NCBI GenBank assembly: GCA_030248225.1 | Contig: JASANE010028453.1 | Location: forward strand, 1 to 64,000 | DNA: 64,000 nt | Direction of reading: 5' to 3' | From: Trileptium ribeirensis | Lineage: Eukaryota; Nematoda; Enoplea; Enoplida; Thoracostomopsidae | In this document: positions 58,596-64,000 of the stretch, in pieces | Numbering within the stretch: the first letter of the stretch is position 1 | Layout: every line of letters begins with the position of its first letter | The notes under the pieces: generated by a model | What the model saw: only the letters and a program-made list of their open reading frames with translations | Told to the model about the DNA's origin: nothing | The model's database searches: none | Program-made: the position numbers and the translations under genes

Positions 58596-60950
58596 AGCAA
58601 CCACCCGTTAGTGTGTTGACAACAACAGCTGCAACAGCTAAAGTTTTCAAATTTGTCAGCAACTTTAAATAACTAACGCATCGGCTTAGTCAAGAAAAAT
58701 TGTCCGTGCAACCGAGTTGCGCCAGCTCTCGAACTATAGTAATAATTATAATGCTTAGCTGCCGATCACGGTAGTATTACAAGTAGTTTGATATAAGGTA
58801 AACAAATGCAGCTCAACGCTAACTACTGTGTTCATGTCATATATATATATATCGATATTTACAAAATATAGTTAATCACGTGAAAAGAAAACTGCTAGCA
58901 AAATCCGTACAATTATAATAAGTATATACTTCTTATCGAAATAGTTAAAACTATTAGACACGAGGTATCGATTAATGGGAATTATAATTAGAATTTTAGC
59001 TGTACAGCTATTTTTTAAATATGAGCGCTGTTCTGAAATTTAAAAGTTAATAGCGTCAACAATTAACTATACACTAGTAACTCGCAAGCGAGGATGAGAC
59101 GGAGCGAGCGTGAGTTGATCAAATCGTAATTTTGTGAAATCAACTTGCAACAAGTTTTGTGCTTGATGTATATATACTACACTAAAACCTCTGTAACCCT
59201 GAACCGATTGAAAACACTAAAATCTCGTCGACCCTAAACCCATCGAAAACAACTAAAAACGAGCTAAGTATTCTTGCAATATCTAGATAAAGAAACCATC
59301 GTGTTCAGCATGTATAAAAACATACCTAATAGATATTCGTTGTAATGTAAAAACACGCACCATTTCGAAATTTGAAAAATCGCTATTGCTGGCAGAGAGC
59401 TAATATTCGTGCCCACAGCAGCTCAGGAAGTGATCCCACAAAAAAAGTCGTAGACAGCAATGTATGATGGTCGCGGCTTTTCCATGCGAAGTTTGTAGCG
59501 TGAGATATGGACTGCGAAACAATGATACGTGTATGGTAAGATTCGCCAAAAAATCCTTAAAAACCTGTTTTTGCTAATTTTACTCAGAATATAGGGTCGG
59601 AGCTGTTCACGTTCAACTTAGGACATATCATCATCACTTTTGCTAAGCTAACAAAAATTTATCTAAATCCATCGAGCTTAATACGAGTTATATATGTTTG
59701 ATCGAAACAGACAAAAATAATTCGCGATTTTCCATCTAACGCCTTCAGTGGAACCTCCGCTCGCTCCGTTTTAACACGGAACGATAAAATTAAACTTGCC
59801 CATTTTGATACTATGTAATAATAGAATCTTGGCGACATGCCAAGTGTATGAATGTGGAGAAATAAGAAACTGTAACGTTAACATGCAGTGGAACAACTCA
59901 TTAAAAAATACGGAACAACGACGTATATGACTCACCAAAATATATTTACTAACCCGCTCTTCAATATAGCATAGATGAAGCAAAACTGATAGTCAGATAT
60001 CTAATACGCACCATACGAAGGTTAAGTCTACCTCAGAACTGCTTACGAATCGTGAACAACATATGTATGTAATCTATGTATATATAAGAATCAAAACAAA
60101 AGCACAGCAGCACAGAAAACATAAACGGAATTTGCTACAGGCCGCATGACAGTCGTCCCTTTCGCGCCACTCGCCTTGTCTCACTCACTGATATAACTGG
60201 TGAAGCTCGCTTGCGAGCCACAATTCGCCCGAAGTCTGTTGTAGAAAGCACACACAAACAAAGCCTACACACAGGACGCAGGTGCAGAATTATATAAACC
60301 GTGAATGATGATTCATAGTTACGCCCGCCTCTTTTGATAGCCAACGTATGCAGTAGACAAAACATCATACGAGTACAAAAACAATGAACTAACAATACAT
60401 GGAATGGAATAGGCCTATTAGTTTACGGATATATCGTTTACTTATTGAGAAAGGTCGCAAAAACTGGACGGGGTGCCCGAAAAATGTGCCAAAATGACGT
60501 CATTTAGCCATATGGCTCCGTCACTACACCTAAATCGACCGACCCATATGAACTTATTTTGAGACACAAATTTGTATTAAATATATAATTGAAATGTATT
60601 AATATATACAATTTATTAATTTCCACGATTTAGGAGAATTAGTATCAAAAGAGATTTGACTAAGAATGAGCAGCTCAACGAGCAGAAGATATATCAATCT
60701 TATGTGTTACGGAAGAGTAAATGCGAAGCTCTCAGCTTTGTTAATGGTAGTATTGTCCCTTTAGTCGGTCGCAACGGAAACGCCGGAGGTCAATAAGCGG
60801 GCCGACATCTCACACTTCTAGCTCGGTAGCTCGCAAGAACACGAGGACGAGTAAACGTTCTATACACATAATTTCAACAATATTACTAACGCGCCAAACA
60901 CAAAACTAGCTCCACATCTGACACTAGTCGGTAGTGGAACTACATTTGTG
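58596..60950. other. GW182 5' flank with family F copy
   Basis: The 5'UTR and promoter should lie here or further upstream; no TATA or initiator stands out. About 59440-59765 is an inverted family F copy (AAAACCTGTTTTTGCTAATTT; CGCCTTCAGTGGAACCTCC). The remaining open frames are unsupported. Confidence 0.4.
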
Positions 60951-60954
60951 AGCG

Positions 60955-61250
60955 GAGCTTGGGCTGTGGCATTACGAATGTACTCAATTTAGCAGCATAA
61001 GCTTAACTAATTAGCTAATTACTAATTAACCACTCAAAATTTTTAATCCCAAATATCAGGTGCACACTCTGACATGATAGGCTTTCAAAAAAAGTTTTTT
61101 AAAATCTGTTCAGTGGTTCTTGAGATCCGTCGGACCGAACGAACGAAGGAACGAACGGACATCGACCTTTTTAATCCCAGACAGAAAATAAAAAGGCTTC
61201 GTTTCGCTCCGCTCAAAAACGCTTCGCGAGGCTTCGCCTCGCTCCGCTCA
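60955..61250 (+). repeat. Family B dispersed repeat, copy 6
   Basis: It reads from CATAAGCTTAACTAATTAGC through GGTGCACACTCTGACATGAT and CAGTGGTTCTTGAGATCCGT to GCTTCGTTTCGCTCCGCTC and GCTTCGCGAGGCTTCGCC. The end motif is present in more than one copy and is partly palindromic. Confidence 0.65.
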
Positions 61251-61251
61251 A

Positions 61252-62762
61252 TTATATGCCCAGCAGCACCAGCCAGCACTCATTGCGGTCACCGAAACAT
61301 GGTGTAATCGCGACGTGAAAGATAGCGAGTTAAGCATAGATAACTATAGCATATACCGGGGTGATCGGAAAACGAGGAGTGGCGGGTGCGCGATATATGC
61401 AGCAAACTGACAGCCGAGAACGCCACTGAGCTCTTCGTCAATAAATATGCAGATGTCTGTGGTTGCTTCATCTCTACGAGCGGTGTAAAAATACTCATCA
61501 TATGCGCCTACCGTTCACCGTTCAACTCCCCAGCACAGAATGACCAACTGAATCAGATAATATCTGAAATACCGTCATATATACCCCTGTGCCCGAACAA
61601 TTTTGCTTGGTGATTTCAACTATCCTGCAATAATTTGGCGATCCTTAAACTTTCGTACTAACTCAGAAAACTTCACTAACGCTGTCCTCACGCAACATAT
61701 CTTCGAGCCGACTCGTAAAAACAACGTTCTCGACCTAGTCTTCAGCGACACTGAAGGATCGATAGCTAACACATCTGTCGCTCCAATAATATCCAACAGC
61801 GATCATAACTCTGTTGTCTTCGAAATAGCCTCGCTAGCACCTTCTGGCACACGTAGCAAAAAATCTATCAATTGGAGCCGTGCGAATTGGCATAACATAT
61901 GCAATACATTAACTTCCTTGACTAACAGGAATGCCGCCGACTCCGTAGAAATCGCGTGGAAAAAGATTGCCTCTGCTATAAGCGTCGCTTGTTCAACTGT
62001 TCCATCAATACAGACTAACCACCGCTGCAAACCCGCTTGGGCCAACCACCGAACGCATGAAGCTCTCAAAGCCCAACACAGAGCTCTTACCCGCCACAAA
62101 CGACATAACACTCATGAGACCTGGGTCAATTATACAGCTGCCACTAGATTTGCTGACCGTCTCGTCAAGAAAGAGGTCTGGAACTACGAAAAGAAATTAG
62201 CTGATATTACCAACCCAAAAGCATTCTATGCATATATCAACCGCAAAACCAAACCACGCAAACGCGCAACTTCGTTGAAGATTGGCAACGCCACGATTAC
62301 TGATGAACAACGCATGGTCGATCTATTCAACGAATTTTTCTGCAGTGTGTTCACTCGGGAACCGTTAAATCAGCTTCCTAGCTACAATGATAGAACAACA
62401 GTGTTCCTAAGTTCCATAACTATATCTGACATAACCGTTCGTAACAAATCATATACTATCGTGCAAACTTAGTGCGTGCCCCGGCTTAGATAACATCAGC
62501 AACTACTTTCTAAACAAATGCAACCTTCCTCTTGCAGCACCTCTGCGCCACCTCTTCAACTGCTCCATTGCGTCTGGTCAACTCCCATCCGATTGGAAAA
62601 TTGCAAAAGTTATCCCAATTCATAAAAGCGGGTCGCTACAAGACGTTAACAATCATGGACCTATTGGTTTGACCAGCACATGTGCTAAAATTCTGGAATC
62701 GATCGTAAATGACGCCATCAACAACTTTGCTATTGAGCTACATAAAAACAAACGTGTCGTGT
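61252..62762 (+). mobile_element. CR1/jockey-type LINE, endonuclease and RT N-terminus, truncated both ends
   Basis: The frame begins inside the AP-like endonuclease: TETW, then LGDFNYPAIIW (about 61605) and SDHNSVVFEI (about 61798). The ORF 61603-62472 continues through the linker (YEKKLADITNPKAFYAYI) into the RT start. After a frameshift, LPSDWKIAKVIPIHKSGS and IGLTSTCAKILESI mark RT block 1-2. The RT catalytic box is missing. The 5' truncation abuts family B. Confidence 0.88.
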
Positions 62763-64000
62763 GATGGCCACGGATAACTGGGCCCCAAGTCAGAGTTACC
62801 ACAAAGTCGACAACAGGCATGGATGGAGTTTTGAGCTCATAAAGAAGTGTTAGAACGATAAATGTGGACAATTTCTGGCTTTCCCACGGAGGTGGGGGAC
62901 GTATTTCGGCCTCCCCAGGGTGCCCCTAGTTCCTCCAAATATTTTTATGCACGGCTAAAAATAAGACAATTTTTCTCTACGAAACAAAAAATATGCGAAT
63001 TTTCATTATAGAAGTAAAAAACTCACAAGCACATAATATAATGTGAGTCGGCCATTTATGCTATTTTCGCGTTTTCAGCCCCCTCCCCTAGTACAGCTGA
63101 GGTCCCCTCAGTTTGACCTTGTGGGGAAACCAAATTAATCGCTCGCGTTCAATCTGGGCACCCATCAGGTACTTTTGACGTAGTTTGGAACAGCCACAAT
63201 TTAAAACAGAAATTCCGGTTTCGGTGTATAGTTTTTGCCTTTTGCCGAAACCACAATCGGAAACCGATTTTAGTCAAACCTCGACCTAACCCTCGATTCC
63301 GGTCCAATTACTGCCTGATATATACATTCCTGCATAAAATGTAAGTTGCATAAGTATATATACAGATATTACACTTATCGTACCATGACGTTTGTAGGAA
63401 GCGTATAGAATTATCGTATATAATTGAACGGTAGGTGCCCGCACAAATACGAAATTGGATCAACGCATCCAATTATTTTACTGCCAATTCTTAGCTTGTT
63501 CACAATATATACTAAACCAAAACAGAGAACAAGCGACGAGGTTGACAGCTTTCTAAGACAGAATAGAAAGTGTATAAATGAGATAGCTTTTGTAAAAACA
63601 CAACATATATACCCCGCCTCCAATTGATATTAAAATGAGGACCATAGATTAAAAAATCGGCATCCCAAACCTACGGGTATACGTAGCTGTGGTATACCAT
63701 CATCTCTGCACTTGAGGAAAATGCTTAACGAAGTTTCTCAAGATTGAACTGGACCCGTATAGTACTGGAACTGTTAGAAAACGTCAAATATGTGAATTTA
63801 ACGACTGGCTATAATTATATATAGACGTCTAAAGAAAAAACAAGCAATATGCTACCTCGCAGGCGAAAATTAAATTTTGAAGCCGAAATACGGAAAAGTT
63901 AATTTTTAGCGCAACACAGATTAACAATTCCCAGTAGCAGTAGTGCAGTAAAATACGTACTTGGGGAAGCATAAAGTAGACGATGTCAAAATTTAAATTG
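62763..64000. other. Window end, degenerate repeats only
   Basis: About 63208-63319 is a short remnant of family A (AAATTCCGGTTTCGG; TTTTTGCCTTTTGCCG; ends ATTACTGCCTG). Otherwise there are AT-rich sequences and unsupported open frames. Confidence 0.45.

Noticed and set aside
1..64000. tRNA, rRNA or other structural RNA genes
   Set aside because: No cloverleaf with conserved A/B boxes or rRNA core was noticed on reading either strand; the only tRNA-related match is the decayed primer-binding site.

Overview
The window is animal nuclear DNA. It is AT-rich, its genes are split by introns with consensus splice sites, and most of the sequence is transposon-derived. There is no bacterial gene organisation and no recognisable RNA gene. 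The only host gene I can support is a GW182/TNRC6 (gawky) family gene on the minus strand, a family restricted to animals. The LINE, LTR and hAT content fits an invertebrate, possibly an ecdysozoan, but I cannot name the species.

The GW182 gene fills the window from 58595 (start codon) down to 1326. I placed 15 coding exons from splice sites, reading-frame phase and conserved motifs. Every junction keeps frame, and together they give 4014 nt, exactly 1338 codons. In order they encode an N-terminal Gly/Trp-repeat Argonaute-binding region (exons 1-6), the conserved WEDPSP...WGDP motif (exon 7), more GW repeats (exon 8), a Ser/Gly/Pro linker (exon 9), a Q-rich region (exons 10-12) and the silencing-domain start with EFEPGKPW (exons 13-15). 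The RRM and C-terminus lie beyond position 1. I saw no UBA domain.

The introns hold repeats. Intron 3 contains a Ty3/gypsy-type LTR retroelement (34093-47488) with gag, a viral-glycoprotein-like reading region unusually placed between gag and pol, a frameshifted protease-RT-RNaseH-integrase pol, and an extra basic ORF after pol. Its 5' leader carries a 38-39 bp minisatellite invaded by a reverse-strand CR1/L2-type LINE tail. Its 3' LTR is split by a cluster of hAT-like MITEs.

Dispersed families are: (A) a ~1.15 kb hAT-like MITE with CAGGGAGTAACCGG termini and, in the best copy, a perfect 8-bp target duplication; (B) a repeat ending in a CGCTTCGCTCCGCTC motif; (C) a repeat containing an ACCTTGCTTCCGCGAAGG-like core, tandemly amplified at 15.2-16.6 kb; (D), (F) and (G), degenerate dispersed repeats; (E) a ~420-500 bp MITE with long terminal inverted repeats and a TAA duplication. 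Two further LINE fragments lie at 57.05-57.69 kb (inside intron 1) and 61.25-62.76 kb (upstream of the gene). The nesting order gives relative ages: hAT MITEs entered family B and the gypsy LTR after these were in place.
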